Of a DNA stretch of 64,000 nucleotides, positions 27,471 to 41,176 are shown one piece after another. Source of the stretch: Anomaloglossus baeobatrachus (taxonomy: Eukaryota; Chordata; Amphibia; Anura; Aromobatidae); contig NW_027445261.1 of NCBI RefSeq assembly GCF_048569485.1, positions 62,001-126,000 of the forward strand, in the 5' to 3' direction. The position numbers were made by a program, and so were the translations under genes. A model generated the notes under the pieces. That model ran no database searches, was not told the DNA's origin, and saw nothing but the letters and a program-made list of their open reading frames with translations. How positions within the stretch are numbered: position 1 is the stretch's first letter; each line of letters starts with the position of its first letter.

Positions 27471-30400
27471 TGAGATTTGATAAAGTAAGTGGAAATCCAG
27501 TAAAAGTTTCATTTGGCTACTTTGCACTCTCGAGATAATCGTCACCATGTGCCAAATGCAATAAAAAAGGAATCTGAACACATTCGCGCAAAAATGAAAT
27601 GACCACAATTTTCTCCAAAACTATAACAGATGCAAACTTGTCCTGTGTGGTGGAGATGGGATTTGATAAAGTAAGTGGAAATCCAGTAAAAGTTTCATTT
27701 GGCTACTTTGCACTCTCGAGATAATCGTCACCATGTGCCAAATGCAATATTAAAACAGGAATCTGAACACATTCGCGCAAAAATGAAATGACCACAATTT
27801 TCTCCAAAACTATAACAGATGCAAACTTGTCCTGTGTGGTGGAGATGAGATTTGATAAAGTAAGTGGAAATCCAGTAAAAGTTTCATTTGGCTACTTTGC
27901 ACTCTCGAGATAATCGTCACCATGTGCCAAATGCAATATTAAAACAGGAATCTGAACACATTCGCGCAAAAATGAAATGACCACAATTTTCTCCAAAACT
28001 ATAACAGATGCAAACTTGTCCTGTGTGGTGGAGATGAGATTTGATAAAGTAAGTGGAAATCCAGTAAAAGTTTAATTTGGCTACTTTGCACTCCCGAGAT
28101 AATCGTCACCATGTGCCAAATGCAATATTAAAACAGGAATCTGAACACATTCACGCAAAAATGAAATGACCACAATTTTCTCCAAAACTATAACAGATGC
28201 AAACTTGTCCTGTGTGGTGGAGATGAGATTTGATAAAGTAAGTGGAAATCCAGTAAAAGTTTCATTTGGCTACTTTGCACTCTCGAGATAATCGTCACCA
28301 TGTGCCAAATGCAACAAAACAGTAATCTGAACACATTCGCGCAAAAATGAAATGACCACAATTTTCTCCAAAACTATAACAGATGCAAACTTGTCCTGTG
28401 TGGTGGAGATGAGATTTGATAAAGTAAGTGGAAATCCAGTAAAAGTTTCATTTGGCTACTTTGCACTCTCGAGATAATCGTCACCATGTGCCAAATGCAA
28501 TAAAAAAGGAATCTGAACACATTCGCGCAAAAATGAAATGACCACAATTTTCTCCAAAACTATAACAGATGCAAACTTGTCCTGTGTGGTGGAGATGAGA
28601 TTTGATAAAGTAAGTGGAAATCCAGTAAAAGTTTCATTTGGCTACTTTGCACTCTCGAGATAATCGTCACCATGTGCCAAATGCAATATTAAAACAGGAA
28701 TCTGAACACATTCGCGCAAAAATGAAATGACCACAATTTTCTTCAAAACTATAACAGATGCAAACTTGTCCTGTGTGGTGGAGATGAGATTTGATAAAGT
28801 AAGTGGAAATCCAGTAAAAGTTTCATTTGGCTACTTTGCACTCTCGAGATAATCGTCACCATGTGCCAAATGCAATAAAAAAGGAATCTGAACACATTCG
28901 CGCAAAAATGAAATGACCACAATTTTCTCCAAAACTATAACAGATGCAAACTTGTCCTGTGTGGTGGAGATGAGATTTGATAAAGTAAGTGGAAATCCAG
29001 TAAAAGTTTCATTTGGCTACTTTGCACTCTCGAGATAATCGTCACCATGTGCCAAATGCAATAAAAAAGGAATCTGAACACATTCGCGCAAAAATGAAAT
29101 GACCACAATTTTCTCCAAAACTATAACAGATGCAAACTTGTCCTGTGTGGTGGAGATGAGATTTGATAAAGTAAGTGGAAATCCAGTAAAAGTTTCATTT
29201 GGCTACTTTGCACTCTCGAGATAATCGTCACCATGTGCCAAATGCAATATTAAAACAGGAATCTGAACACATTCGCGCAAAAATGAAATGACCACAATTT
29301 TCTCCAAAACTATAACAGATGCAAACTTGTCCTGTGTGGTGGAGATGAGATTTGATAAAGTAAGTGGAAATCCAGTAAAAGTTTAATTTGGCTACTTTGC
29401 ACTCTCGAGATAATCGTCACCATGTGCCAAATGCAACAAAACAGTAATCTGAACACATTCGCGCAAAAATGAAATGACCACAATTTTCTCCAAAACTATA
29501 ACAGATGCAAACTTGTCCTGTGTGGTGGAGATGAGATTTGATAAAGTAAGTGGAAATCCAGTAAAAGTTTCATTTGGCTACTTTGCACTCTCGAGATAAT
29601 CGTCACCATGTGCCAAATGCAATAAAACAGTAATCTGAACACATTCGCGCAAAAATGAAATGACCACAATTTTCTCCAAAACTATAACAGATGCAAACTT
29701 GTCCTGTGTGGTGGAGATGAGATTTGATAAAGTAAGTGGAAATCCAGTAAAAGTTTCATTTGGCTACTTTGCACTCTCGAGATAATCGTCACCATGTGCC
29801 AAATGCAATAAAAAAGGAATCTGAACACATTCGCGCAAAAATGAAATGACCACAATTTTCTCCAAAACTATAACAGATGCAAACTTGTCCTGTGTGGTGG
29901 AGATGAGATTTGATAAAGTAAGTGGAAATCCAGTAAAAGTTTCATTTGGCTACTTTGCACTCTCGAGATAATCGTCACCATGTGCCAAATGCAATAAAAA
30001 AGGAATCTGAACACATTCGCGCAAAAATGAAATGACCACAATTTTCTCCAAAACTATAACAGATGCAAACTTGTCCTGTGTGGTGGAGATGAGATTTGAT
30101 AAAGTAAGTGGAAATCCAGTAAAAGTTTCATTTGGCTACTTTGCACTCTCGAGATAATCGTCACCATGTGCCAAATGCAATATTAAAACAGGAATCTGAA
30201 CACATTCGCGCAAAAATGAAATGACCACAATTTTCTCCAAAACTATAACAGATGCAAACTTGTCCTGTGTGGTGGAGATGAGATTTGATAAAGTAAGTGG
30301 AAATCCAGTAAAAGTTTCATTTGGCTACTTTGCACTCTCGAGATAATCGTCACCATGTGCCAAATGCAATATTAAAACAGTAATCTTAACACATTCGCGC

Positions 30401-33400
30401 AAAAATGAAATGACCACAATTTTCTCCAAAACTATAACAGATGCAAACTTGTCCTGTGTGGTGGAGATGAGATTTGATAAAGTAAGTAAAAATCCAGTAA
30501 AAGTTTCATTTGGCTACTTTGCACTCTCGAGATAATCGTCACCATGTGCCAAATGCAATAAAAAAGGAATCTGAACACATTCGCGCAAAAATGAAATGAC
30601 CACAATTTTCTCCAAAACTATAACAGATGCAAACTTGTCCTGTGTGGTGGAGATGAGATTTGATAAAGTAAGTGGAAATCCAGTAAAAGTTTCATTTGGC
30701 TACTTTGCACTCTCGAGATAATCGTCACCATGTGCCAAATGCAATAAAAAAGGAATCTGAACACATTCGCGCAAAAATGAAATGACCACAATTTTCTCCA
30801 AAACTATAACAGATGCAAACTTGTCCTGTGTGGTGGAGATGAGATTTGATAAAGTAAGTGGAAATCCAGTAAAAGTTTCATTTGGCTACTTTGCACTCTC
30901 GAGATAATCGTCACCATGTGCCAAATGCAATAAAAAAGGAATCTGAACACATTCGCGCAAAAATGAAATGACCACAATTTTCTTCAAAACTATAACAGAT
31001 GCAAACTTGTCCTGTGTGGTGGAGATGAGATTTGATAAAGTAAGTGGAAATCCAGTAAAAGTTTCATTTGGCTACTTTGCACTCTCGAGATAATCGTCAC
31101 CATGTGCCAAATGCAATATTAAAACAGGAATCTGAACACATTCGCGCAAAAATGAAATGACCACAATTTTCTCCAAAACTATAACAGATGCAAACTTGTC
31201 CTGTGTGGTGGAGATGAGATTTGATAAAGTGGAAATCCAGTAAAAGTTTCATTTGGCTACTTTGCACTCTCGAGATAATCGTCACCATGTGCCAAATGCA
31301 ATAAAAAAGGAATCTGAACACATTCGCGCAAAAATGAAATGACCACAATTTTCTCCAAAACTATAACAGATGCAAACTTGTCCTGTGTGGTGGAGATGAG
31401 ATTTGATAAAGTAAGTGGAAATCCAGTAAAAGTTTCATTTGGCTACTTTGCACTCTCGAGATAATCGTCACCATGTGCCAAATGCAATAAAAAAGGAATC
31501 TGAACACATTCGCGCAAAAATGAAATGACCACAATTTTCTCCAAAACTATAACAGATGCAAACTTGTCCTGTGTGGTGGAGATGAGGTTTGATAAAGTAA
31601 GTGGAAATCCAGTAAAAGTTTCATTTGGCTACTTTGCACTCTCGAGATAATCGTCACCATGTGCCAAATGCAATATTAAAACAGTAATCTGAACACATTC
31701 GCGCAAAAATGAAATGACCACAATTTTCTCCAAAACTATAACAGATGCAAACTTGTCCTGTGTGGTGGAGATGAGATTTGATAAAGTAAGTGGAAATCCA
31801 GTAAAAGTTTCATTTGGCTACTTTGCACTCTCGAGATAATCGTCACCATGTGCCAAATGCAATAAAAAAGGAATCTAAACACATTCGCGCAAAAATGAAA
31901 TGACCACAATTTTCTCCAAAACTATAACAGATGCAAACTTGTCCTGTGTGGTGGAGATGAGATTTGATAAAGTAAGTGGAAATCCAGTAAAAGTTTAATT
32001 TGGCTACTTTGCACTCTCGAGATAATCGTCACCATGTGCCAAATGCAATAAAAAAGGAATCTGAACACATTCGCGCAAAAATGAAATGACCACAATTTTC
32101 TCCAAAACTATAACAGATGCAAACTTGTCCTGTGTGGTGGAGATGAGATTTGATAAAGTAAGTGGAAATCCAGTAAAAGTTTCATTTGGCTACTTTGCAC
32201 TCTCGAGATAATCGTCACCATGTGCCAAATGCAATAAAAAAGGAATCTGAACACATTCGCGCAAAAATGAAATGACCACAATTTTCTCCAAAACTATAAC
32301 AGATGCAAACTTGTCCTGTGTGGTGGAGATGAGATTTGATAAAGTAAGTGGAAATCCAGTAAAAGTTTCATTTGGCTACTTTGCACTCTCGAGATAATCG
32401 TCACCATGTGCCAAATGCAATATTAAAAGAGGAATCTGAACACATTCGCGCAAAAATGAAATGACCACAATTTTCTCCAAAACTATAACAGATGCAAACT
32501 TGTCCTGTGTGGTGGAGATGAGATTTGATAAAGTAAGTGGAAATCCAGTAAAAGTTTCATTTGGCTACTTTGCACTCTCGAGATAATCGTCACCATGTGC
32601 CAAATGCAATATTAAAACAGGAATCTGAACACATTCGCGCAAAAATGAAATGACCACAATTTTCTCCAAAACTATAACAGATGCAAACTTGTCCTGTGTG
32701 GTGGAGATGAGATTTGATAAAGTAAGTGGAAATCCAGTAAAAGTTTCATTTGGCTACTTTGCACTCTCGAGATAATCGTCACCATGTGCCAAATGCAATA
32801 AAAAAGGAATCTGAACACATTCGCGCAAAAATGAAATGACCACAATTTTCTCCAAAACTATAACAGATGCAAACTTGTCCTGTGTGGTGGAGATGAGATT
32901 TGATAAAGTAAGTGGAAATCCAGTAAAAGTTTCATTTGGCTACTTTGCACTCTCGAGATAATCGTCACCATGTGCCAAATGCAATAAAAAAGGAATCTGA
33001 ACACATTCGCGCAAAAATGAAATGACCACAATTTTCTCCAAAACTATAACAGATGCAAACTTGTCCTGTGTGGTGGAGATGAGGTTTGATAAAGTAAGTG
33101 GAAATCCAGTAAAAGTTTCATTTGGCTACTTTGCACTCTCGAGATAATCGTCACCATGTGCCAAATGCAATATTAAAACAGTAATCTGAACACATTCCCG
33201 CAAAAATGAAATGACCACAATTTTCTCCAAAACTATAACAGATGCAAACTTGTCCTGTGTGGTGGAGATGAGATTTGATAAAGTAAGTGGAAATCCAGTA
33301 AAAGTTTCATTTGGCTACTTTGCACTCTCGAGATAATCGTCACCATGTGCCAAATGCAATAAAAAAGGAATCTGAACACATTCGCGCAAAAATGAAATGA

Positions 33401-36400
33401 CCACAATTTTCTCCAAAACTATAACAGATGCAAACTTGTCCTGTGTGGTGGAGATGAGATTTGATAAAGTAAGTGGAAATCCAGTAAAAGTTTCATTTGG
33501 CTACTTTGCACTCTCGAGATAATCGTCACCATGTGCCAAATGCAATAAAAAAGGAATCTGAACACATTCGCGCAAAAATGAAATGACCACAATTTTCTCC
33601 AAAACTATAACAGATGCAAACTTGTCCTGTGTGGTGGAGATGAGATTTGATAAAGTAAGTGGAAATCCAGTAAAAGTTTCATTTGGCTACTTTGCACTCT
33701 CGAGATAATCGTCACCATGTGCCAAATGCAATATTAAAACAGGAATCTGAACACATTCGCGCAAAAATGAAATGACCACAATTTTCTCCAAAACTATAAC
33801 AGATGCAAACTTGTCCTGGGTGGTGGAGATGAGATTTGATAAAGTAAGTGGAAATCCAGTAAAAGTTTCATTTGGCTACTTTGCACTCTCGAGATAATCG
33901 TCACCATGTGCCAAATGCAATAAAAAAGGAATCTGAACACATTCGCGCAAAAATGAAATGACCACAATTTTCTCCAAAACTATAACAGATGCAAACTTGT
34001 CCTGTGTGGTGGAGATGAGATTTGATAAAGTAAGTGGAAATCCAGTAAAAGTTTCATTTGGCTACTTTGCACTCTCGAGATAATCGTCACCATGTGCCAA
34101 ATGCAATATTAAAACAGGAATCTGAACACATTCGCGCAAAAATGAAATGACCACAATTTTCTCCAAAACTATAACAGATGCAAACTTGTCCTGTGTGGTG
34201 GAGATGAGATTTGATAAAGTAAGTGGAAATCCAGTAAAAGTTTCATTTGGCTACTTTGCACTCTCGAGATAATCGTCACCATGTGCCAAATGCAACAAAA
34301 CAGTAATCTGAACACATTCGCGCAAAAATGAAATGACCACAATTTTCTCCAAAACTATAACAGATGCAAACTTGTCCTGTGTGGTGGAGATGAGATTTGA
34401 TAAAGTAAGTGGAAATCCAGTAAAAGTTTCATGTGGCTACTTTGCACTCTCGAGATAATCGTCACCATGTGCCAAATGCAATAAAACAGTAATCTGAACA
34501 CATTCGCGCAAAAATAAAATGACCACAATTTTCTCCAAAACTATAACAGATGCAAACTTGTCCTGTGTGGTGGAGATGAGATTTGATAAAGTAAGTGGAA
34601 ATCCAGTAAAAGTTTCATTTGGCTACTTTGCACTCTCGAGATAATCGTCACCATGTGCCAAATGCAATAAAAAAGGAATCTGAACACATTCGCGCAAAAA
34701 TGAAATGACCACAATTTTCTCCAAAACTATAACAGATGCAAACTTGTCCTGTGTGGTGGAGATGAGATTTGATAAAGTAAGTGGAAATCCAGTAAAAGTT
34801 TCATTTGGCTACTTTGCACTCTCGAGATAATCGTCACCATGTGCCAAATGCAATAAAAAAGGAATCTGAACACATTCGCGCAAAAATGAAATGACCACAA
34901 TTTTCTCCAAAACTATAACAGATGCAAACTTGTCCTGTGTGGTGGAGATGAGATTTGATAAAGTAAGTGGAAATCCAGTAAAAGTTTCATTTGGCTACTT
35001 TGCACTCTCGAGATAATCGTCACCATGTGCCAAATGCAATATTAAAACAGGAATCTGAACACATTCGCGCAAAAATGAAATGACCACAATTTTCTCCAAA
35101 ACTATAACAGATGCAAACTTGTCCTGTGTGGTGGAGATGAGATTTGATAAAGTAAGTGGAAATCCAGTAAAAGTTTCATTTGGCTACTTTGCACTCTCGA
35201 GATAATCGTCACCATGTGCCAAATGCAATATTAAAACAGGAATCTGAACACATTCGCGCAAAAATGAAATGACCACAATTTTCTCCAAAACTATAACAGA
35301 TGCAAACTTGTCCTGTGTGGTGGAGATGAGATTTGATAAAGTAAGTGGAAATCCAGTAAAAGTTTCATTTGGCTACTTTGCACTCTCGAGATAATCGTCA
35401 CCATGTGCCAAATGCAATAAAAAAGGAATCTGAACACATTTGCGCAAAAATGAAATGACCACAATTTTCTCCAAAACTATAACAGATGCAAACTTGTCCT
35501 GTGTGGTGGAGATGAGATTTGATAAAGTAAGTGGAAATCCAGTAAAAGTTTCATTTGGCTACTTTGCACTCTCGAGATAATCGTCACCATGTGCCAAATG
35601 CAATATTAAAACAGTAATCTGAACACATTCGCGCAAAAATGAAATGACCACAATTTTCTCCAAAACTATAACAGATGCAAACTTGTCCTGTGTGGTGGAG
35701 ATGAGATTTGATAAAGTAAGTGGAAATCCAGTAAAAGTTTCATTAAACTACTTTGCACTCTCGAGATAATCGTCACCATGTGCCAAATGCAATAAAAAAG
35801 GAATCTGAACACATTCGCGCAAAAATGAAATGACCACAATTTTCTCCAAAACTATAACAGATGCAAACTTGTCCTGTGTGGTGGAGATGAGATTTGATAA
35901 AGTAAGTGGAAATCCAGTAAAAGTTTCATTTGGCTACTTTGCACTCTCGAGATAATCGTCACCATGTGCCAAATGCAATAAAAAAGGAATCTGAACACAT
36001 TCGCGCAAAAATGAAATGACCACAATTTTCTCCAAAACTATAACAGATGCAAACTTGTCCTGTGTGGTGGAGATGAGATTTGATAAAGTAAGTGGAAATC
36101 CAGTAAAAGTTTCATTTGGCTACTTTGCACTCTCGAGATAATCGTCACCATGTGCCAAATGCAATAAAAAAGGAATCTGAACACATTCGCGCAAAAATGA
36201 AATGACCACAATTTTCTCCAAAACTATAACAGATGCAAACTTGTCCTGTGTGGTGGAGATGAGATTTGATAAAGTAAGTGGAAATCCAGTAAAAGTTTCA
36301 TTTGGCTACTTTGCACTCTCGAGATAATCGTCACCATGTGCCAAATGCAATATTAAAACAGGAATCTGAACACATTCGCGCAAAAATGAAATGACCACAA

Positions 36401-38919
36401 TTTTCTCCAAAACTATAACAGATGCAAACTTGTCCTGGGTGGTGGAGATGAGATTTGATAAAGTAAGTGGAAATCCAGTAAAAGTTTCATTTGGCTACTT
36501 TGCACTCTCGAGATAATCGTCACCATGTGCCAAATGCAATAAAAAAGGAATCTGAACACATTCGCGCAAAAATGAAATGACCACAATTTTCTCCAAAACT
36601 ATAACAGATGCAAACTTGTCCTGTGTGGTGGAGATGAGATTTGATAAAGTAAGTGGAAATCCAGTAAAAGTTTCATTTGGCTACTTTGCACTCTCGAGAT
36701 AATCGTCACCATGTGCCAAATGCAATATTAAAACAGGAATCTGAACACATTCGCGCAAAAATGAAATGACCACAATTTTCTCCAAAACTATAACAGATGC
36801 AAACTTGTCCTGTGTGGTGGAGATGAGATTTGATAAAGTAAGTGGAAATCCAGTAAAAGTTTCATTTGGCTACTTTGCACTCTCGAGATAATCGTCACCA
36901 TGTGCCAAATGCAACAAAACAGTAATCTGAACACATTCGCGCAAAAATGAAATGACCACAATTTTCTCCAAAACTATAACAGATGCAAACTTGTCCTGTG
37001 TGGTGGAGATGAGATTTGATAAAGTAAGTGGAAATCCAGTAAAAGTTTCATGTGGCTACTTTGCACTCTCGAGATAATCGTCACCATGTGCCAAATGCAA
37101 TAAAACAGTAATCTGAACACATTCGCGCAAAAATAAAATGACCACAATTTTCTCCAAAACTATAACAGATGCAAACTTGTCCTGTGTGGTGGAGATGAGA
37201 TTTGATAAAGTAAGTGGAAATCCAGTAAAAGTTTCATTTGGCTACTTTGCACTCTCGAGATAATCGTCACCATGTGCCAAATGCAATAAAAAAGGAATCT
37301 GAACACATTCGCGCAAAAATGAAATGACCACAATTTTCTCCAAAACTATAACAGATGCAAACTTGTCCTGTGTGGTGGAGATGAGATTTGATAAAGTAAG
37401 TGGAAATCCAGTAAAAGTTTCATTTGGCTACTTTGCACTCTCGAGATAATCGTCACCATGTGCCAAATGCAATAAAAAAGGAATCTGAACACATTCGCGC
37501 AAAAATGAAATGACCACAATTTTCTCCAAAACTATAACAGATGCAAACTTGTCCTGTGTGGTGGAGATGAGATTTGATAAAGTAAGTGGAAATCCAGTAA
37601 AAGTTTCATTTGGCTACTTTGCACTCTCGAGATAATCGTCACCATGTGCCAAATGCAATATTAAAACAGGAATCTGAACACATTCGCGCAAAAATGAAAT
37701 GACCACAATTTTCTCCAAAACTATAACAGATGCAAACTTGTCCTGTGTGGTGGAGATGAGATTTGATAAAGTAAGTGGAAATCCAGTAAAAGTTTCATTT
37801 GGCTACTTTGCACTCTCGAGATAATCGTCACCATGTGCCAAATGCAATATTAAAACAGGAATCTGAACACATTCGCGCAAAAATGAAATGACCACAATTT
37901 TCTCCAAAACTATAACAGATGCAAACTTGTCCTGTGTGGTGGAGATGAGATTTGATAAAGTAAGTGGAAATCCAGTAAAAGTTTCATTTGGCTACTTTGC
38001 ACTCTCGAGATAATCGTCACCATGTGCCAAATGCAATAAAAAAGGAATCTGAACACATTTGCGCAAAAATGAAATGACCACAATTTTCTCCAAAACTATA
38101 ACAGATGCAAACTTGTCCTGTGTGGTGGAGATGAGATTTGATAAAGTAAGTGGAAATCCAGTAAAAGTTTCATTTGGCTACTTTGCACTCTCGAGATAAT
38201 CGTCACCATGTGCCAAATGCAATATTAAAACAGTAATCTGAACACATTCGCGCAAAAATGAAATGACCACAATTTTCTCCAAAACTATAACAGATGCAAA
38301 CTTGTCCTGTGTGGTGGAGATGAGATTTGATAAAGTAAGTGGAAATCCAGTAAAAGTTTCATTAAACTACTTTGCACTCTCGAGATAATCGTCACCATGT
38401 GCCAAATGCAATAAAAAAGGAATCTGAACACATTCGCGCAAAAATGAAATGACCACAATTTTCTCCAAAACTATAACAGATGCAAACTTGTCCTGTGTGG
38501 TGGAGATGAGATTTGATAAAGTAAGTGGAAATCCAGTAAAAGTTTCATTTGGCTACTTTGCACTCTCGAGATAATCGTCACCATGTGCCAAATGCAATAA
38601 AAAAGGAATCTGAACACATTCGCGCAAAAATGAAATGACCACAATTTTCTCCAAAACTATAACAGATGCAAACTTGTCCTGTGTGGTGGAGATGAGATTT
38701 GATAAAGTAAGTGGAAATCCAGTAAAAGTTTCATTTGGCTACTTTGCACTCTCGAGATAATCGTCACCATGTGCCAAATGCAATAAAAAAGGAATCTGAA
38801 CACATTCGCGCAAAAATGAAATGACCACAATTTTCTCCAAAACTATAACAGATGCAAACTTGTCCTGTGTGGTGGAGATGAGATTTGATAAAGTAAGTGG
38901 AAATCCAGTAAAAGTTTCA
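27471..38919 (-). repeat. Satellite B, inverted array
   Basis: About 61 units of the same satellite B, read on the minus strand (plus-strand text 'gagatttgataaagtaagtg'). The switch at 27,470/27,471 joins 'gtgacgattat' to 'gagatttgataaag', so the turn is not centred on a unit boundary. Besides the two length types, this block has short variants with 'caacaaaacag' and 'aataaaacag' that I do not see in the plus block. Confidence 0.96.
33545..38785 (-). repeat. 2,619-bp tandem segmental duplication inside satellite B
   Basis: Private variants recur at a constant 2,619-bp offset: 'cctgggtgg' at 33,815 and 36,434, 'catgtggctac' at 34,430 and 37,049, 'aaaataaaatgacc' near 34,513 and 37,131, 'catttgcgc' near 35,438 and 38,057, and 'cattaaactac' at 35,741 and 38,360. 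The order of unit types between them is also the same. This is a 14-monomer block duplicated head to tail. The outer limits are approximate. Confidence 0.85.
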
Positions 38920-39036
38920 TTTCATTTTTGCGCGAATGTGTTCAGATTACTGTTTTAATATTGCATTTGGCACATGGTGACGATTATCTCGAGAGTGCAA
39001 AGTAGCCAAATGAAACTTTTACTGGATTTCCACTTA
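38920..39036 (+). repeat. Terminal partial satellite B unit, plus orientation
   Basis: At about 38,920 the array flips back. Minus-strand 'aaaagtttcattt' runs into plus-strand 'tcatttttgcgcgaatg', and the shared 'tttcattt' blurs the exact join. One partial plus unit follows. It stops within 'tttccactta', which is the edge of the satellite. A few filler bases then lead into the Penelope-like element. Confidence 0.85.
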
Positions 39037-39071
39037 AATGATAAACTGGCTATGTCCTGGATAGCAAACAT

Positions 39072-40585
39072 GTGTTGAATATTATTTCTCAGATGAAATG
39101 GCAAGATAATTTTAGTTGGTTAACTTGTGATGTGCAATCACTGTATACATCCATTCCACATTCTCTTGCCATTTTAGCGTTGAAAGATTTGCTCAAAAAA
39201 TATTCTGACTACTCACTTGAATTACAGGACTATTTGATTGACGTAACTGAGTTTTTACTCAAAAACAACTATTTTACTTTTTTAAATAAAGGATATATTC
39301 AGTTACAGGGATGTTCAATGGGCGCACGGTTTTCCCCCTCTCTAGCAGGCATATTTATGTTTTGGTGGGAAGAACAATATATTTTTAATCAGTGCAATCC
39401 TTTTTTCTCGGATATAGTATTATATCTGAGATTTATAGATGATGTACTTATTGTATGGCAAAATCCAAACAAAAAAATTGAGGATTTCATATCATATATT
39501 AATAATAATGCCCATAATCTCTTTTTCACTTTTTTTCATGATGTATCAAAAATTAATTTTTTGGATATACAATTCCATGGGAAGAGTGACAATGGAGAAA
39601 TTATTTGCAGTCTTTATAGAAAACCCATATCAGGCAACTCATTATTACATGCGGGAAGTTGCCATCCAAAGCATGTTATAAATAACATCCCTACAGGTGA
39701 ATATGTCCGTGCTAGGAGATGTTGCAACACCCAAAATGGTTTTGAGGCAGAATGCAGCACTATTGAAAAAAGGTTTTTGGCAAGAGGGTATAAAATGACA
39801 AATCTCCAGAAAGCCAAAACCAAGGCAATCAAAGTGAGTAGGTCACAATATTTGGACATGAATAAAACCAGAGATAATCCCCAGAAAGAATTGTCAGTTG
39901 TTTTTTCAACAACATACAGTAAAAATTATTATGATGTAATTAAAATTATTAAAAAATATTTACCCATTTTATCTACAGATGACACATTACACAAAATCTT
40001 AAAAAATGGAGTTAAATTTGTTTCAAAAAGGAACATTACATTGGGATCCATGTTATCACCTAGTGATCATATGAATAGGTGCGGTTCCACTAAAAAAAAA
40101 ACACTGGCAATTGGTTACCCAGCACAGGCTCTTTCAAATGTGGCCACAGATCGTGTGGACTATGCGGTTATATGTCAAATGTGAAAGAATTTTCTTCATT
40201 TACAGATAAAAAAACGTATAAAATAATGTCACTCATAAACTGCAGTTCAGACCATGTGGTTTATTTAATATCGTGTACTATTTGCCAGTTACAATATATA
40301 GGCAGCACTTGTCGTTCTCTCAGAAAGAGGATATCTGAACACATTTATGATGTTAATAATGCCACCACCAGAAAATTATCAGGAGCGTCTCAACATTTTC
40401 GCGACGCACATGCAGGTAATTTAACAGGCATGAAAGTTAATGCCATTGAAAAAATTCAACTACCTAGAAGGGGTGGAAATTTGAAAGATATCCTCTTTCA
40501 GAGAGAAATAAAATGGATGTTTTTAATGGGCACTAGATTTCCGAAAGGTTTAAATAAAAGAAATGAATTGATGTTTGCATATTAA
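39072..40585 (+). pseudogene. Partial PLE reverse transcriptase with GIY-YIG endonuclease
   Basis: This is the 3' part of ORF2 from the truncated upstream copy. It reads as two overlapping frames (370 aa and 137 aa), whereas the neighbouring copy reads as one, so it cannot make a full enzyme. It lacks the N-terminal domain with the DKG motif. It retains RT motif A (DVQSLYTSIP), motif B (QGCSMGARFSP) and motif C (FIDD). In the second frame it retains the GIY-YIG signature (VVYLIS, then YIGST). It is almost identical to the matching part of the downstream ORF2, so its loss of function is recent. Confidence 0.88.
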
Positions 40586-40753
40586 TCTGGCTAAAAAACT
40601 AAAAAAACTTTGTATATATATATAAGTGTTATAAGCATTATATGGAGTGATATAACTCAAGGGGTTAATGTTTTTGTAATTGTCTTGCTCTCTCCTTGCA
40701 TTTGATCACATGTTTGGGTTCAGCCCTTTTTAAACAGTTCTGTGACTAGATGG

Positions 40754-40800
40754 TTTAGAGACTGAATAAGAACTGGATGTTCGAAACGCGTCCTCTCTGA
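40754..40800 (+). other. Hammerhead-ribozyme-like fold (upstream PLE copy)
   Basis: The order of parts matches a type I hammerhead. 'ctgaata' stands where CUGANGA is expected, then a 4-bp stem 'gaac'/'gttc' with loop 'tggat', then 'gaaa', then 'cgcgtc'. Flanks 'ttagaga' and 'tctctga' can pair as stem I if one C is left unpaired. PLEs are known to carry hammerhead motifs near their ends. The base at core position G8 reads U here, so activity is doubtful. Confidence 0.4.
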
Positions 40801-40843
40801 CATGGGCTTGACCACCATAGCATGGACTTTTTAATGATAAGAA

Positions 40844-40849
40844 AATAAA
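40844..40849 (+). promoter_or_regulatory. AATAAA poly(A) signal, upstream PLE copy
   Basis: AATAAA lies 67 bases before the 3' end of the element. The same signal is at the same place in the downstream copy. Its use is inferred from position only. Confidence 0.45.
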
Positions 40850-40916
40850 GGAAGTTTTATTTTAAAGAACAAAATGCCTGGAGTTTTGTGCTGGTGAAAT
40901 CCTTCAACCAATTTCA

Positions 40917-41176
40917 ATGCACATGGACTGGCTCTCCAAACCTCTTCTCCGTGCACAGCCCAGGATTACTGGCTTCCATCACACAGGTGAGCTGGGCAAA
41001 AAACCTCTTTCTACCTTCACCTTGAGCTGCTATACCCGTGCTCCCTGTGATTCATGAATAGGAACTGTCAGTAAGTCAATTATCATTGTTTTGGATCTTT
41101 TCAATAAGAGACATTGTATACTTTATATGATGAAATTGCATGACTTATAGTTCCTTATAAAAAATTCTGTCATAAA
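40917..41176 (+). promoter_or_regulatory. PLE 5' leader with a candidate splice donor
   Basis: This is 260 bp of non-coding sequence between the end of the upstream copy and ORF1. A good donor context, 'cacag|gtgagc', lies at 40,986/40,987. Penelope of Drosophila virilis has an intron in this place. I see only weak acceptor candidates before ORF1, such as 'caataag' near 41,106, so an intron here is speculative. Promoter activity would be expected from the upstream pseudo-LTR plus this leader. Confidence 0.35.

Larger units (their letters stand above)
39046..40916 (+). mobile_element. Penelope-like element, upstream 5'-truncated copy (pseudo-LTR)
   Basis: A copy of the element described at 40,917-44,800 that begins inside the reverse transcriptase region at 'ctggctatgtcctgg' and runs to the same 3' end, 'caaccaatttca'. 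It differs from the downstream copy by only about three substitutions and a small length difference, so the pair is recent. A truncated copy followed directly by a whole copy is the usual PLE arrangement. The upstream copy acts as a pseudo-LTR that can supply promoter sequence. Confidence 0.9.

Noticed and set aside
1-39036. CENP-B box in the satellite
   Set aside because: I looked for the TTCG....A..CGGG pattern in both unit types and did not find it, so a centromere role is not claimed from sequence.
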